NCBI GenBank assembly: GCA_002167805.1
Contig: NHBT01000022.1
Coordinates: forward strand, 21,174-35,022
DNA: 13,849 bases
Source: Owenweeksia sp. TMED14
GTDB lineage: Bacteria > Bacteroidota > Bacteroidia > Flavobacteriales > Schleiferiaceae
Direction: 5' to 3'
Within the stretch, counting starts at the first letter, position 1; each line of letters opens with the position of its first letter. A model generated the notes under the pieces. That model saw only the letters and a program-made list of their open reading frames with translations, ran no database searches and had not been told where the DNA came from. Below, piece by piece: positions 13,751 through 13,849 of this stretch. A program made the position numbers and the translations under genes.

Positions 13751-13849
13751 TTCCCAAAAAAGACCTCAAAGATTGGTTAGAAACTTGGGTGCTGAAATAT
13801 GAATCTCCAAAATTCATAGAGAAAGACCCCATCTCTATTCCTCATAAAT
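13738..13849 (+). CDS. TIGR02757/DUF2400 family protein, N-terminal end (partial)
   Basis: A frame opening at ATG 13738 inside the end of the LolD-like gene runs off the right edge after 37 codons. The visible protein includes [20 protein letters not shown] and FIEKDPISIPHK. The D-P-I-S-I-P-H stretch is the N-terminal hallmark of the TIGR02757 (DUF2400) family, about 250 residues long and of unknown function to me, possibly nucleic-acid related. A TTG at 13747 is an alternative start, overlapping the LolD stop as TTGA. The overlap suggests translational coupling with the ATPase gene. Confidence 0.75.
   Translation, partial: MGSLIPKKDLKDWLETWVLKYESPKFIEKDPISIPHK

Overview
The window looks like AT-rich chromosomal DNA from a member of the Bacteroidota, most likely a marine flavobacterium or cryomorph relative. 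This is inference. It rests on A-rich start contexts with little Shine-Dalgarno signal, one perfect TAnnTTTG-type -7 promoter box, and families typical of that phylum (DUF2452, the TIGR02757/DUF2400 family, BaiN-type flavoprotein, cytoplasmic M14 peptidase, PhoD-like phosphatase). I see no tRNA, rRNA, CRISPR array, insertion sequence or phage structural gene, and no gene-free stretch longer than about 131 bases.

Layout, left to right. Positions 2-190 hold the end of a tetratricopeptide-repeat protein, closed by a strong intrinsic terminator. An AlkA-like 3-methyladenine DNA glycosylase (250-867) follows on the plus strand. It converges on a minus-strand cassette read from right to left: a CI/LexA-like XRE-S24 repressor (6118-5321), a Y-family DNA polymerase (5299-4088) and a short, non-replicative-looking DNA polymerase III alpha subunit (3956-999). 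Upstream on the same strand are a BaiN-type FAD protein (7447-6203) and an M14-type metallopeptidase (8529-7486). Divergent from these are a secreted PhoD-like phosphatase (8661-9611) and three tightly coupled genes: SRPBCC protein, DUF2452 protein and a serine hydrolase (9668-11231). These converge, with overlapping stop codons, on pnuC (11812-11228), which lies behind sucC (13019-11829). A LolD-like ABC ATPase (from 13076) is divergent from sucC and overlaps the start of a TIGR02757-family gene that runs off the window.

The most interesting region is the repressor-DinB-DnaE cassette. The repressor has an XRE helix-turn-helix, an Ala-Gly candidate cleavage bond and the Ser/Lys dyad of LexA and UmuD. 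The Y-family polymerase keeps its catalytic acids and has a QYYLF clamp-binding peptide. The DnaE keeps the three polymerase aspartates but has an eroded PHP domain and no tau-binding tail. Upstream of the repressor gene lies a perfect 8-bp inverted repeat with a 5-bp spacer, covering a plausible -7 promoter box. Together this reads as a self-regulated, damage-inducible translesion synthesis unit, analogous to lexA-imuA-imuB-dnaE2 cassettes but built from different parts. The glycosylase next to it makes the first 6 kb a DNA-damage island. Inducibility and mutagenic function are inferred, not shown.
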